Assembly (NCBI GenBank): GCA_947471745.1
Contig: CANJKZ010001026.1
Coordinates: 32,501-96,500 of the forward strand
Direction: 5' to 3'
DNA from: Closterium sp. Naga37s-1
Lineage: Eukaryota; Streptophyta; Zygnematophyceae; Desmidiales; Closteriaceae
DNA length: 64,000 nt
The notes under the pieces were generated by a model. The model was not told where the DNA came from. It searched no databases and saw only the letters and a program-made list of their open reading frames with translations. The first letter of the stretch is position 1; the number at the start of each line of letters is the position of its first letter. Positions 29,901 through 36,300 of this stretch are shown piece by piece. Made by a program: the position numbers and the translations under genes.

Positions 29901-30135
29901 CCGCACCTACTTTTCTCTTAAACCCTCGGCCCCTCCCATGGGTTTATATAAATAATCCTTGCCTCCCCCCACGCTCTTCATCATCCCAAGCGCCACATCA
30001 CATCTTTTCCACCCACTCCTCCCCTGCCCTTGTGACTTGTGCAGGGCGCGCAGCAGGGCGGAGGCGACGGCCCGGTTCTACCCCGGCAACAGCACCATGA
30101 CGGAGCTGTCTCTGCTGCTCAAGAACGAGGTCGAG
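7164..30135 (+). CDS. Shaker-type K+ channel, SKOR/GORK-like, 15 exons, 3' incomplete
   Basis: This encodes a voltage-gated K+ channel subunit of the plant Shaker family, expected to assemble as a tetramer in a membrane. Exons: 7164-7730, 8725-9033, 9338-9583, 10061-10149, 10505-10648, 11122-11275, 11962-12032, 12645-12670, 20500-20668, 20943-21024, 26535-26654, 27015-27125, 28722-28791, 29574-29724, 30045-30135. They total 2400 nt with consistent phase throughout. Approximate residues: N-terminal extension 1-320; S1 334-352; S2 362-388; S3 405-425; S4 437-457 (R445, R448, R451); S5 472-494; filter TTGYGD 534-539; S6 548-568 ending GNMT; C-linker from YRDR 583; cNMP-binding-like domain about 640-770 (GEIAFLC 719-725, R734). 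YLRGMFWYDILAALPWD recalls SKOR YLKSTFIIDLLACMPWD, and the C-linker also fits SKOR better than KAT/AKT. In SKOR, ankyrin repeats and a KHA domain follow; here they must lie beyond intron 15. Exons 1 and 2 are the least certain. Confidence 0.88.
7856..8142. repeat. AT-rich island with direct repeat and palindrome in intron 1
   Basis: A CGYCGYTTTTTTGAAAATT-type block followed by CCGTAAAAAACGG occurs near 7855-7890 and again near 8083-8119. The second copy is followed by its mirror, giving a near-perfect palindrome at 8108-8132 (CGTAAAAAACGG, one base, CCGTTTTTTACG). Composition differs sharply from the GC-rich surroundings. It may be a small decayed mobile element. Confidence 0.6.
8443..8524 (+). 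repeat. 15-bp tandem repeat in intron 1
   Basis: About 4.5 copies of CCTCGCCATCACCCG in the second half of intron 1 (7731-8724). The rest of the intron is pyrimidine-rich and ends in a poly-C run (about 8694-8711) before the exon 2 acceptor. Confidence 0.85.
8725..9033 (+). CDS. K+ channel exon 2 (N-terminal cytosolic)
   Basis: Codons 190-292. The acceptor follows a poly-C and CTCTCCACCACCAG tract; the donor is GAG|GTCAGT; both ends are phase 0. The protein has a basic segment (MLRFESIRRRKG), then a Ser/Gly-rich stretch with SSFHRGDMYSGSMFE. It is cytosolic and probably disordered. The acceptor position is the uncertain part. Confidence 0.6.
9146..9320 (+). repeat. CCCAT pentanucleotide repeat in intron 2
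   Basis: About 16 perfect CCCAT units (9147-9228) followed by degenerate CCCCA/CCACCC sequence up to the exon 3 acceptor. Antisense reads as Met/Gly/Trp/Asp repeats, which are not coding. Confidence 0.95.
9338..9583 (+). CDS. K+ channel exon 3 (S1 and start of S2)
   Basis: Codons 293-374, phase 0 at both ends, acceptor CCCTCAG, donor GCC|GTGAGT. It encodes VYLSDWVISPQ, then S1 (LLLLAILIGIV) and the EPF(N)VAFLD loop characteristic of plant Shaker channels (compare TPLEFGF in SKOR), then the beginning of S2. Confidence 0.9.
9812..9841 (+). pseudogene. Partial upstream copy of exon 4
   Basis: TCCTGAGCAACGTGCTGCTC and the following TTTGTTTTGATG resemble the start of exon 4 (10061: TTTCTGAGCGACGTGCTGCT, then CAGCTTCTTTG), about 249 bp upstream. 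The similarity is short (about 30 nt). Confidence 0.6.
10061..10149 (+). CDS. K+ channel exon 4 (S2)
   Basis: Codons 375-404, acceptor TTGCCCAGCAG, donor GA|GTAAGC (phase 2). It encodes VFLSDVLLSFFVPEF, matching the DIVLTFFVAY end of S2 in plant channels, then the S2-S3 linker. Confidence 0.9.
10181..10362. mobile_element. MITE-like inverted-repeat element in intron 4
   Basis: 182 bp with 24-bp inverted ends (AAAACGAGGGTCCACATTTG on the left; the right end reads inward AAAACGAGGGTTTACATTTG; two mismatches). Inside, CGAGTGCTGACGTCAGCAC occurs twice (about 10234 and 10313), each centred on a 16-18 bp perfect palindrome containing TGACGTCA. No clear target duplication was identified, so the class is unknown. 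Confidence 0.7.
10505..10648 (+). CDS. K+ channel exon 5 (S3 and S4)
   Basis: Codons 404-452. It encodes YLRGMFWYDILAALPWD (S3, with two acidic residues) and the S4 helix with LLRLLRLIRL. Only three arginines at three-residue spacing are clear (R445, R448, R451), fewer than in many Shaker S4 segments. The donor CCT|GTGAGT starts a short tandem repeat in intron 5. Confidence 0.9.
10649..10762 (+). repeat. 17-bp junction repeat at the intron 5 donor
   Basis: About seven degenerate copies of GTGAGGGCCGCCTGCCT begin at the exon 5 splice donor. Each copy starts with a donor-like GTGAGG or GTGAGA and ends in CCT, like the exon end ATCCGCCT, so it looks like amplification of the exon-intron junction. 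Confidence 0.85.
10900..11063 (+). pseudogene. Decayed upstream copies of exon 6
   Basis: At 11002, after a CCTCCCAG acceptor, GTGGAACGTGGTGTGGGACA and TGGCGGTGCACGTGCGCTGT repeat the first 60 bases of exon 6 (11122), exactly 120 bp upstream. A more decayed third copy lies near 10905 (GCAGAACTTCCTCCATGGCG), and its preceding intron sequence (GCGCTTTGAC, CTGCTCAACCC) is duplicated too. The copy at 11002 reads open but diverges after 20 codons without a donor match. Confidence 0.85.
11122..11275 (+). CDS. K+ channel exon 6 (S4-S5 linker and S5)
   Basis: Codons 452-503. WNVLWDMAVDVRYDY matches the linker HKMEKDIRINY of SKOR; HKFALLILFAAHWSACVFFLLA is S5, with the HxxAC pattern of plant channels. 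The donor is ACG|GTGAGC, phase 0. Two decayed upstream copies of its start and one downstream copy of its end flank it. Confidence 0.92.
11301..11627. mobile_element. Foldback (MITE-like) element in intron 6
   Basis: 327 bp with inverted arms of about 110 bp (11301-11410 and 11518-11627), beginning GCGTGATTGTGACTCCGGCA at both ends when read inward, and a central loop of about 107 bp. Arms are roughly 85-90% matched by eye. TGCATG words lie near both sides, but no clean target duplication was established. Confidence 0.8.
11709..11750 (+). pseudogene. Downstream copy of the exon 6 end and donor
   Basis: TGTGCAACTTCAGTGAGGAT followed by ACGGTGAGCTGC repeats the last 27 bases of exon 6 and its donor (11250-11287: GTGCGCAACTTCAGCGAGGA then CACGGTGAGCTGC), about 464 bp downstream. 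It lies just outside the foldback element. Confidence 0.8.
11812..11836 (+). repeat. Poly-C run in intron 6
   Basis: A run of about 22 C residues in a long pyrimidine-rich segment (11760-11961) that leads to the exon 7 acceptor. Confidence 0.9.
11962..12032 (+). CDS. K+ channel exon 7 (turret and pore helix start)
   Basis: Codons 504-527. WVGHCEPDLPLRPPLDAYVT leads into SIYW. The W-(I/V)-G start and Y-x-TS-(I/M)-Y motif match the S5-P loop of SKOR. The donor is CTG|GTGCGC with the Trp codon split. Confidence 0.9.
12645..12670 (+). CDS. K+ channel exon 8, 26-nt microexon of the pore
   Basis: Only 26 nt: it completes Trp-527, encodes AMTTLSTT, and gives the first base of Gly-536. The acceptor is GGTCCCGCAG; the donor CACAG|GTCCTG is weak beyond the GT. 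It fits perfectly in phase between exons 7 and 9 and restores the conserved pore motif, so the prediction is strong despite the length. Confidence 0.88.
12671..20499 (+). other. Intron 8 of the K+ channel gene (7.8 kb)
   Basis: It runs from the GTCCTG donor to the CCACTGCAG acceptor and interrupts the glycine codon of the selectivity filter. About 96% is the 20-bp satellite (12717-20249). The last 250 nt is unique, with several AGTGCATT-type words (about 20353-20456) and a pyrimidine-rich end. Confidence 0.88.
12717..20249 (+). repeat. 20-bp intronic satellite 1, about 376 copies
   Basis: The unit is GTGAGTGCACTAGAGCGCAT (any phase). Copies are essentially identical. I saw only three single-base insertions (near 13682, 14446, 16511), one deletion (near 18905) and three consecutive copies with ACGTG instead of ATGTG (19201-19260). 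Each unit contains GTGAGT, a consensus 5' splice motif, and the palindrome AGTGCACT. Both strands have stops, so there is no long ORF. Such homogeneity indicates recent expansion or homogenisation, or repeat handling during assembly. Confidence 0.97.
20500..20668 (+). CDS. K+ channel exon 9 (filter end, S6, C-linker start)
   Basis: Codons 536-592. GYGDLSA completes the TTGYGD filter. ERIWAALFMLVNLGLTAYVLGNMTVLL is S6, with the GNMT motif conserved in plant Shaker channels, followed by YRDRLAAINR, the C-linker start. The donor is AACAG|GTGGGC. Confidence 0.95.
20943..21024 (+). CDS. K+ channel exon 10 (C-linker)
   Basis: Codons 592-619: YMRAHVVPSSLQEQVQAHLK then LHFDTAE. It parallels YMNKNKLGRNIRGQITGHLR in SKOR. 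The acceptor is CCCCCCAG, the donor GAG|GTGAGA, phase 0 at the 3' end. Intron 10, which follows, carries the hAT insertion. Confidence 0.92.
21070..21077. repeat. 8-bp target duplication, left flank of hAT element 1
   Basis: GGGTGGGT directly precedes the TAGGCATGAGCA terminus and recurs exactly at 25483-25490 after the other terminus. Eight-base duplications are diagnostic of hAT transposition. Confidence 0.93.
21387..24903 (-). CDS. hAT transposase, BED zinc finger, four exons
   Basis: Predicted exons on the - strand are 24903-23768, 23550-23065, 22905-22611 and 22433-21387, totalling 2964 nt (987 aa plus stop) with matching phases. The N-terminus is acidic and Ser/Gly-rich (about residues 60-150), followed by a basic, nuclear-signal-like RKRASIRMPKRRKRASKLRE. 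A BED-type zinc finger has CKIC with a distal HFESYH. The RNase-H-like core holds TIDMWT (first Asp), TTDNASSN (second Asp) and, in the C-terminal part, SASSEGVFSLG (Glu); SPTRWGST and CLAHVINL are also typical hAT motifs. The C-terminal dimerisation region ends with an acidic run. The transposase excises and inserts the element by cut-and-paste. The exon 1-2 junction is the least certain; an acceptor at 23525 is possible but breaks the phase with the best donor. Confidence 0.9.
23552..23735. repeat. 15-bp tandem repeat in the first transposase intron
   Basis: About 12 copies of TGAATGGTGGACATG with small variants (GGATAT, GATGGACAT, GTGAGTGGTGG). On the coding (-) strand it reads CCACCATTCACATGT. 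It fills nearly the whole 217-nt intron between transposase exons 1 and 2, right up to the predicted acceptor. Confidence 0.9.
25483..25490. repeat. 8-bp target duplication, right flank of hAT element 1
   Basis: GGGTGGGT, identical to 21070-21077, immediately follows the terminal TGCTCATGTCTA of the element. Confidence 0.93.
25545..26527 (+). repeat. GTGCATG-rich array at the 3' end of intron 10
   Basis: About 980 bp of alternating GTGTGCATGCATGTGTGCATGCG words, almost entirely alternating purine-pyrimidine. It contains a larger tandem duplication: the rare marker GCACTTGTACATG occurs at 25821 and again at 26158, giving a 337-bp offset with matching flanks. The array ends only 11 nt before exon 11, so the usual pyrimidine tract at this acceptor is replaced by repeat DNA. 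Open frames across it give only Met/Cys/Ala/Val or Met/His/Thr repeats. Confidence 0.93.
26535..26654 (+). CDS. K+ channel exon 11 (C-linker to cNMP-binding domain)
   Basis: Codons 620-659, phase 0 at both ends: VRDDVLLHCPSSVRTLVKRH, then VYSRFVNSSYLFAGTSNVFR. It parallels VLQDIPVSIRAKIAQTLY and VPLFRGCSSEFI of SKOR. The acceptor TTCAAGCAG is pyrimidine-poor; the donor is CGC|GTGAGT. Confidence 0.92.
26929..27013 (+). repeat. GT/GC dinucleotide tract before exon 12
   Basis: A (GT)n run of about 10 units grades into GCGTGCGTGCGCGCGC and GTGTGCGCGCGTGCGCGCATATGTGCGTGCAG, ending at the exon 12 acceptor. It is a potential Z-DNA-forming stretch standing where a polypyrimidine tract is expected. 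Confidence 0.9.
27015..27125 (+). CDS. K+ channel exon 12 (cNMP-binding domain, first strands)
   Basis: Codons 660-696, phase 0: DQVTTRANVDFFLPHVDLVA, then AGNSTTELLIIASGQAQ. It aligns with the FFLPGEVIMEQGSVVDQLYFVCHG part of SKOR. The acceptor is preceded by GT/GC repeats rather than pyrimidines. The donor CAG|GTGCGT is repeated at 27146 and 27166. Confidence 0.9.
27126..27185 (+). repeat. 20-bp junction repeat, 3 perfect copies, at the intron 12 donor
   Basis: Three exact copies of GTGCGTGCTTCATGGCGCAG begin at the splice donor of exon 12. Each starts with the donor (GTGCGT) and ends with the same bases as the exon (GCGCAG), so the exon-intron junction is reproduced at 27146 and 27166. 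A fourth, diverged copy of the exon end plus donor lies at about 27236-27275. Confidence 0.95.
27281..27288. repeat. 8-bp target duplication, left flank of hAT element 2
   Basis: TGCAGGGG directly precedes TAGGGATGAGCAA and recurs exactly at 28460-28467. Confidence 0.93.
27289..28459 (+). mobile_element. Non-autonomous hAT element (element 2)
   Basis: This 1171-bp element in intron 12 has termini TAGGGATGAGCAA and TTTGCTCATCCCTA and an 8-bp target duplication TGCAGGGG. The ends carry the same CGAACATGTTCG-type palindromic words as element 1, and an inner ACCAAATTTAGGTCGC segment is shared, inverted relative to element 1. It keeps only the last part of a transposase reading frame (about 27790-28110) on the + strand, so it is a deletion derivative of a related element, probably moved in trans. 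Most of its middle is a GAG trinucleotide expansion. Confidence 0.93.
27790..28111 (+). pseudogene. hAT transposase C-terminal remnant with poly-Glu expansion
   Basis: The translated DEGRRPRGVAVPEFVIEGEG, then a long Glu run, then DDVVGSSGTMA, closely parallels the C-terminus of the element 1 transposase (EGRRPRGVAPPEFAIEGEG, acidic run, DVVVGSSSGALV). The acidic tail that has about ten residues in element 1 is expanded here to roughly 70 Glu codons by (GAG)n growth (27850-28055), interrupted once by GCG codons. The catalytic core is absent. Confidence 0.85.
28460..28467. repeat. 8-bp target duplication, right flank of hAT element 2
   Basis: TGCAGGGG, identical to 27281-27288, immediately after the terminal CATCCCTA. 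Confidence 0.93.
28577..28624 (+). pseudogene. Partial upstream copy of exon 13
   Basis: A CTCTCAG acceptor followed by GTGCTGGTACGTGACAAGG and on through GAGATGCAGTGG repeats the first 45 or so bases of exon 13 (28722) with a few changes, 145 bp upstream. It then diverges and has no donor, so it is not a usable alternative exon as it stands. Confidence 0.85.
28722..28791 (+). CDS. K+ channel exon 13 (cNMP-binding domain, middle)
   Basis: Codons 697-720: VLVRDKDGNEMQWFVLHEGD, then CVG and the first base of Glu-720. It corresponds to the (A)KDGSEE...LQPGxSFGE strand region of SKOR. The acceptor is CCCTTCTTCAG, the donor GAG|GTGAGC, phase 1. Confidence 0.92.
29186..29490 (+). pseudogene. Two to three decayed upstream copies of exon 14
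   Basis: Exon 14 starts at 29574. Copies of its beginning lie at 29442 (CCAG then AGATCGCCTTTCTGTGC, with a base missing later), 29329 (AGACCGCCTTCCTGTGCGAC, GAGCTCTGGGCGGTGCACAC) and, more weakly, about 29189. Spacings are about 113-140 bp. They retain the CCAG acceptor but lose similarity before the exon end and have no matching donor. Confidence 0.85.
29574..29724 (+). CDS. K+ channel exon 14 (cNMP-binding domain end)
   Basis: Codons 720-770. EIAFLCDLTELWTVRTLSVC, then RVLSISRDDYRSVARTHPAD and DRHVIANLLNR match EISILCNIPQPYTVRVxELCRxLRLDKQSF...DGRRILNNLLE of SKOR. This covers the phosphate-cassette region and C-helix. The acceptor is TTCACCAG, the donor CG|GTGGGT. Confidence 0.95.
29725..30044 (+). 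other. Intron 14 with GAACCGAACC stem
   Basis: 320-nt intron. GGTTCGGTTC (near 29811) and GAACCGAACC (near 29851), with further CGAACCGAC and CGGTTCG words, form inverted repeats. This recalls the subterminal words of the hAT elements, but no terminal repeat pair or target duplication was found. Confidence 0.5.
30045..30135 (+). CDS. K+ channel exon 15 (after the cNMP-binding domain)
   Basis: Codons 770-800: ARSRAEATARFYPGNSTMTE, then LSLLLKNEVE. The acceptor is GACTTGTGCAG, the donor GAG|GTGAGG, phase 0. It follows the C-helix, where SKOR has NVRIKQLESDI leading to ankyrin repeats; similarity is weak, so this exon rests mainly on phase and position. The coding sequence must continue beyond the window. 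Confidence 0.75.
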
Positions 30136-30308
30136 GTGAGGTGGTGGGGGGGAAGCGGCATAGCAGCATGGCAGCATGGCAGGGGGGATACAAGGGGGTG
30201 TGACCTCGGGATGGGCAACCGAAACCTACCTACCCCATTCTCCCGTTCTCCTTTCGTCTGCCCCCCTCACCTTACTCACTGTGCCGTGCACTCTCTGTCA
30301 GCCCTGCT

Positions 30309-33300
30309 GTGCACTGTGTGTTTAGCCCGTGCACTGTGTGTTTAGCCCGTGCACTGTGTGTTTAGCCCGTGCACTGTGTGTTTAGCCCGTGCACTGTGTG
30401 TTTAGCCCGTGCACTGTGTGTTTAGCCCGTGCACTGTGTGTTTAGCCTGTGCACTGTGTGTTTAGCCCGTGCACTGTGTGTTTAGCCCGTGCACTGTGTG
30501 TTTAGCCCGTGCACTGTGTGTTTATCCCGTGCACTGTGTGTTTAGCCCGTGCACTGTGTGTTTAGCCCGTGCACTGTGTGTTTAGCCCGTGCACTGTGTG
30601 TTTAGCCCGTGCACTGTGTGTTTAGCCCGTGCACTGTGTGTTTAGCCCGTGCACTGTGTGTTTAGCCCGTGCACTGTGTGTTTAGCCCGTGCACTGTGTG
30701 TTTAGCCCGTGCACTGTGTGTTTAGCCCGTGCACTGTGTGTTTAGCCCGTGCACTGTGTGTTTAGCCCGTGCACTGTGTGTTTAGCCCGTGCACTGTGTG
30801 TTTAGCCCGTGCACTGTGTGTTTAGCCCGTGCACTGTGTGTTTAGCCCGTGCACTGTGTGTTTAGCCCGTGCACTGTGTGTTTAGCCCGTGCACTGTGTG
30901 TTTAGCCCGTGCACTGTGTGTTTAGCCCGTGCACTGTGTGTTTAGCCCGTGCACTGTGTGTTTAGCCCGTGCACTGTGTGTTTAGCCCGTGCACTGTGTG
31001 TTTAGCCCGTGCACTGTGTGTTTAGCCCGTGCACTGTGTGTTTAGCCCGTGCACTGTGTGTTTAGCCCGTGCACTGTGTGTTTAGCCCGTGCACTGTGTG
31101 TTTAGCCCGTGCACTGTGTGTTTAGCCCGTGCACTGTGTGTTTAGCCCGTGCACTGTGTGTTTATCCCGTGCACTGTGTGTTTAGCCCGTGCACTGTGTG
31201 TTTAGCCCGTGCACTGTGTGTTTAGCCCGTGCACTGTGTGTTTAGCCCGTGCACTGTGTGTTTAGCCCGTGCACTGTGTGTTTAGCCCGTGCACTGTGTG
31301 TTTATCCCGTGCACTGTGTGTTTAGCCCGTGCACTGTGTGTTTATCCCGTGCACTGTGTGTTTATCCCGTGCACTGTGTGTTTAGCCCGTGCACTGTGTG
31401 TTTAGCCCGTGCACTGTGTGTTTAGCCCGTGCACTGTGTGTTTAGCCCGTGCACTGTGTGTTTATCCCGTGCACTGTGTGTTTAGCCCGTGCACTGTGTG
31501 TTTATCCCGTGCACTGTGTGTTTATCCCGTGCACTGTGTGTTTAGCCCGTGCACTGTGTGTTTAGCCCGTGCACTGTGTGTTTAGCCCGTGCACTGTGTG
31601 TTTAGCCCGTGCACTGTGTGTTTAGCCCGTGCACTGTGTGTTTAGCCCGTGCACTGTGTGTTTAGCCCGTGCACTGTGTGTTTAGCCCGTGCACTGTGTG
31701 TTTATCCCGTGCACTGTGTGTTTAACCCGTGCACTGTGTGTTTAGCCCGTGCACTGTGTGTTTATCCCGTGCACTGTGTGTTTAGCCCGTGCACTGTGTG
31801 TTTAGCCCGTGCACTGTGTGTTTAGCCCGTGCACTGTGTGTTTAGCCCGTGCACTGTGTGTTTAGCCCGTGCACTGTGTGTTTAGCCCGTGCACTGTGTG
31901 TTTAGCCCGTGCACTATGTGTTTAGCCCGTGCACTGTGTGTTTAGCCCGTGCACTGTGTGTTTATCCCGTGCACTGTGTGTTTAGCCCGTGCACTGTGTG
32001 TTTAGCCCGTGCACTGTGTGTTTATCCCGTGCACTGTCTGTTTAGCCCGTGCACTGTGTGTTTAGCCCGTGCACTGTGTGTTTAGCCCGTGCACTGTGTG
32101 TTTAGCCCGTGCACTGTGTGTTTAGCCCGTGCACTGTGTGTTTAGCCCGTGCACTGTGTGTTTATCCCGTGCACTGTGTGTTTAGCCCGTGCACTGTGTG
32201 TTTAGCCCGTGCACTGTGTGTTTAGCCCGTGCACTGTGTGTTTAGCCCGTGCACTGTGTGTTTAGCCCGTGCACTGTGTGTTTAGCCCGTGCACTGTGTG
32301 TTTAGCCCGTGCACTGTGTGTTTAGCCCGTGCACTGTGTGTTTATCCCGTGCACTGTGTGTTTATCCCGTGCACTGTCTGTTTAGCCCGTGCACTGTGTG
32401 TTTAGCCCGTGCACTGTGTGTTTAGCCCGTGCACTGTGTGTTTAGCCCGTGCACTGTGTGTTTAGCCCGTGCACTGTGTGTTTAGCCCGTGCACTGTGTG
32501 TTTAGCCCGTGCACTGTGTGTTTAGCCCGTGCACTGTGTGTTTAGCCCGTGCACTGTGTGTTTAGCCCGTGCACTGTGTGTTTAGCCCGTGCACTGTGTG
32601 TTTAGCCCGTGCACTGTGTGTTTAGCCCGTGCACTGTGTGTTTAGCCCGTGCACTGTGTGTTTATCCCGTGCACTGTGTGTTTAGCCCGTGCACTGTGTG
32701 TTTATCCCGTGCACTGAGTGTTTATCCCGTGCACTGTGTGTTTATCCCGTGCACTGAGTGTTTATCCCGTGCACTGAGTGTTTATCCCGTGCACTGTGTG
32801 TTTAGCCCGTGCACTGTGTGTTTATCCCGTGCACTGAGTGTTTATCCCGTGCACTGAGTGTTTATCCCGTGCACTGAGTGTTTATCCCGTGCACTGTGTG
32901 TTTAGCCCGTGCACTGAGTGTTTATCCCGTGCACTGTGTGTTTAGCCCGTGCACTGAGTGTTTATCCCGTGCACTGAGTGTTTATCCCGTGTACTGAGTG
33001 TTTATCCCGTGCACTGAGTGTTTATCCCGTGCACTGAGTGTTTATCCCGTGCACTGAGTGTTTATCCCGTGCACTGTGTGTTTATCCCGTGGACTGAGTG
33101 TTTATCCCGTGCACTGAGTGTTTATCCCGTGCACTGAGTGTTTATCCCGTGCACTGAGTGTTTATCCCGTGCACTGAGTGTTTATCCCGTGCACTGAGTG
33201 TTTATCCCGTGCACTGAGTGTTTATCCCGTGCACTGTGTGTTTATCCCGTGCACTGAGTGTTTATCCCGTGCACTGAGTGTTTATCCCGTGCACTGAGTG

Positions 33301-36300
33301 TTTATCCCGTGCACTGTGTGTTTATCCCGTGCACTGTGTGTTTATCCCGTGCACTGTGTGTTTATCCCGTGCACTGTGTGTTTATCCCGTGCACTGACTG
33401 TTTATCCCGTGCACTGAGTGTTTATCCGTGCACTGTGTTTACCCGCTGCACCTGTGTGTTTATCCCGTGCACTGTGTGTTTATCCCGTGCACTGTGTGTT
33501 TATCCCGTGCACTGTGTGTTTATCCCGTGCACTGTGTGTTTATCCCGTGCACTGTGTGTTTATCCCGTGCACTGTGTGTTTATCCCGTGCACTGTGTGTT
33601 TATCCCGTGCACTGTGTGTTTATCCCGTGCACTGTGTGTTTATCCCGTGCACTGTGTGTTTATCCCGTGCACTGTGTGTTTAGCCCGTGCACTGTGTGTT
33701 TATCCCGTGCACTGTGTGTTTATCCCGTGCACTGTGTGTTTATCCCGTGCACTGAGTGTTTAGCCCGTGCACTGTGTGTTTATCCCGTGCACTGTGTGTT
33801 TATCCCGTGCACTGTGTGTTTATCCCGTGCACTGAGTGTTTATCCCGTGCACTGTGTGTTTATCCCGTGCACTGTGTGTTTATCCCGTGCACTGTGTGTT
33901 TAGCCCGTGCACTGTGTGTTTAGCCCGTGCACTGTGTGTTTAGCCCGTGCACTGTGTGTTTAGCCCGTGCACTGTGTGTTTAGCCCGTGCACTGTGTGTT
34001 TAGCCCGTGCACTGTGTGTTTAGCCCGTGCACTGTGTGTTTATCCCGTGCACTGTGTGTTTAACCCGTGCACTGTGTGTTTAGCCCGTGCACTGTGTGTT
34101 TATCCCGTGCACTGTGTGTTTAGCCCGTGCACTGTGTGTTTAGCCCGTGCACTGTGTGTTTAGCCCGTGCACTGTGTGTTTAGCCCGTGCACTGTGTGTT
34201 TAGCCCGTGCACTGTGTGTTTAGCCCGTGCACTGTGTGTTTAGCCCGTGCATTATGTGTTTAGCCCGTGCACTGTGTGTTTAGCCCGTGCACTGTGTGTT
34301 TATCCCGTGCACTGTGTGTTTAGCCCGTGCACTGTGTGTTTAGCCCGTGCACTGTGTGTTTATCCCGTGCACTGTGTGTTTAGCCCGTGCACTGTGTGTT
34401 TAGCCCGTGCACTGTGTGTTTAGCCCGTGCACTGTGTGTTTAGCCCGTGCACTGTGTGTTTAGCCCGTGCACTGTGTGTTTAGCCCGTGCACTGTGTTTT
34501 TATCCCGTGCACTGTGTGTTTAGCCCGTGCACTGTGTGTTTAGCCCGTGCACTGTGTGTTTAGCCCGTGTACTGTGTGTTTAGCCCGTGCACTGTGTGTT
34601 TAGCCCGTGCACTGTGTGTTTAGCCCGTGCACTGTGTGTTTAGCCCGTGCACTGTGTGTTTAGCCCGTGCACTGTGTGTTTATCCCGTGCACTGTGTGTT
34701 TATCCCGTGCACTGTGTGTTTAGCCCGTGCACTGTGTGTTTAGCCCGTGCACTGTGTGTTTAGCCCGTGCACTGTGTGTTTAGCCCGTGCACTGTGTGTT
34801 TAGCCCGTGCACTGTGTGTTTAGCCCGTGCACTGTGTGTTTAGCCCGTGCACTGTGTGTTTAGCCCGTGCACTGTGTGTTTAGCCCGTGCACTGTGTGTT
34901 TAGCCCGTGCACTGTGTGTTTAGCCCGTGCACTGTGTGTTTAGCCCGTGCACTGTGTGTTTAGCCCGTGCACTGTGTGTTTAGCCCGTGCACTGTGTGTT
35001 TAGCCCGTGCACTGTGTGTTTAGCCCGTGCACTGTGTGTTTATCCCGTGCACTGTGTGTTTAGCCCGTGCACTGTGTGTTTATCCCGTGCACTGAGTGTT
35101 TATCCCGTGCACTGAGTGTTTATCCCGTGCACTGAGTGTTTATCCCGTGCACTGTGTGTTTAGCCCGTGCACTGTGTGTTTATCCCGTGCACTGTGTGTT
35201 TATCCCGTGCACTGTGTGTTTAGCCCGTGCACTGTGTGTTTAGCCCGTGCACTGTGTGTTTAGCCCGTGCACTGTGTGTTTAGCCCGTGCACTGTGTGTT
35301 TAGCCCGTGCACTGTGTGTTTATCCCGTGCACTGTGTGTTTAGCCCGTGCACTGTGTGTTTATCCCGTGCACTGAGTGTTTATCCCGTGCACTGAGTGTT
35401 TATCCCGTGCACTGTGTGTTTAGCCCGTGCACTGTGTGTTTATCCCGTGCACTGAGTGTTTATCCCGTGCACTGAGTGTTTATCCCGTGCACTGAGTGTT
35501 TATCCCGTGCACTGTGTGTTTAGCCCGTGCACTGAGTGTTTATCCCGTGCACTGTGTGTTTAGCCCGTGCACTGAGTGTTTATCCCGTGCACTGAGTGTT
35601 TATCCCGTGCACTGAGTGTTTATCCCGTGCACTGAGTGTTTATCCCGTGCACTGAGTGTTTATCCCGTGCACTGAGTGTTTATCCCGTGCACTGTGTGTT
35701 TATCCCGTGCACTGAGTGTTTATCCCGTGCACTGAGTGTTTATCCCGTGCACTGAGTGTTTATCCCGTGCACTGAGTGTTTATCCCGTGCACTGAGTGTT
35801 TATCCCGTGCACTGAGTGTTTATCCCGTGCACTGAGTGTTTATCCCGTGCACTGTGTGTTTATCCCGTGCACTGAGTGTTTATCCCGTGCACTGAGTGTT
35901 TATCCCGTGCACTGAGTGTTTATCCCGTGCACTGTGTGTTTATCCCGTGCACTGTGTGTTTATCCCGTGCACTGTGTGTTTATCCCGTGCACTGTGTGTT
36001 TATCCCGTGCACTGACTGTTTATCCCGTGCACTGAGTGTTTATCCCGTGCACTGTGTGTTTATCCCGTGCACTGTGTGTTTATCCCGTGCACTGTGTGTT
36101 TATCCCGTGCACTGTGTGTTTATCCCGTGCACTGTGTGTTTATCCCGTGCACTGTGTGTTTAGCCCGTGCACTGTGTGTTTATCCCGTGCACTGTGTGTT
36201 TAGCCCGTGCACTGTGTGTTTATCCCGTGCACTGAGTGTTTATCCCGTGCACTGAGTGTTTATCCCGTGCACTGAGTGTTTATCCCGTGCACTGAGTGTT

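Noticed and set aside
29744-29960. Third hAT-type insertion in intron 14
   Set aside because: GAACCGAACC words resemble hAT ends, and TAGTCACGAGCATAG could be a terminus, but no matching far end or 8-bp duplication was found.
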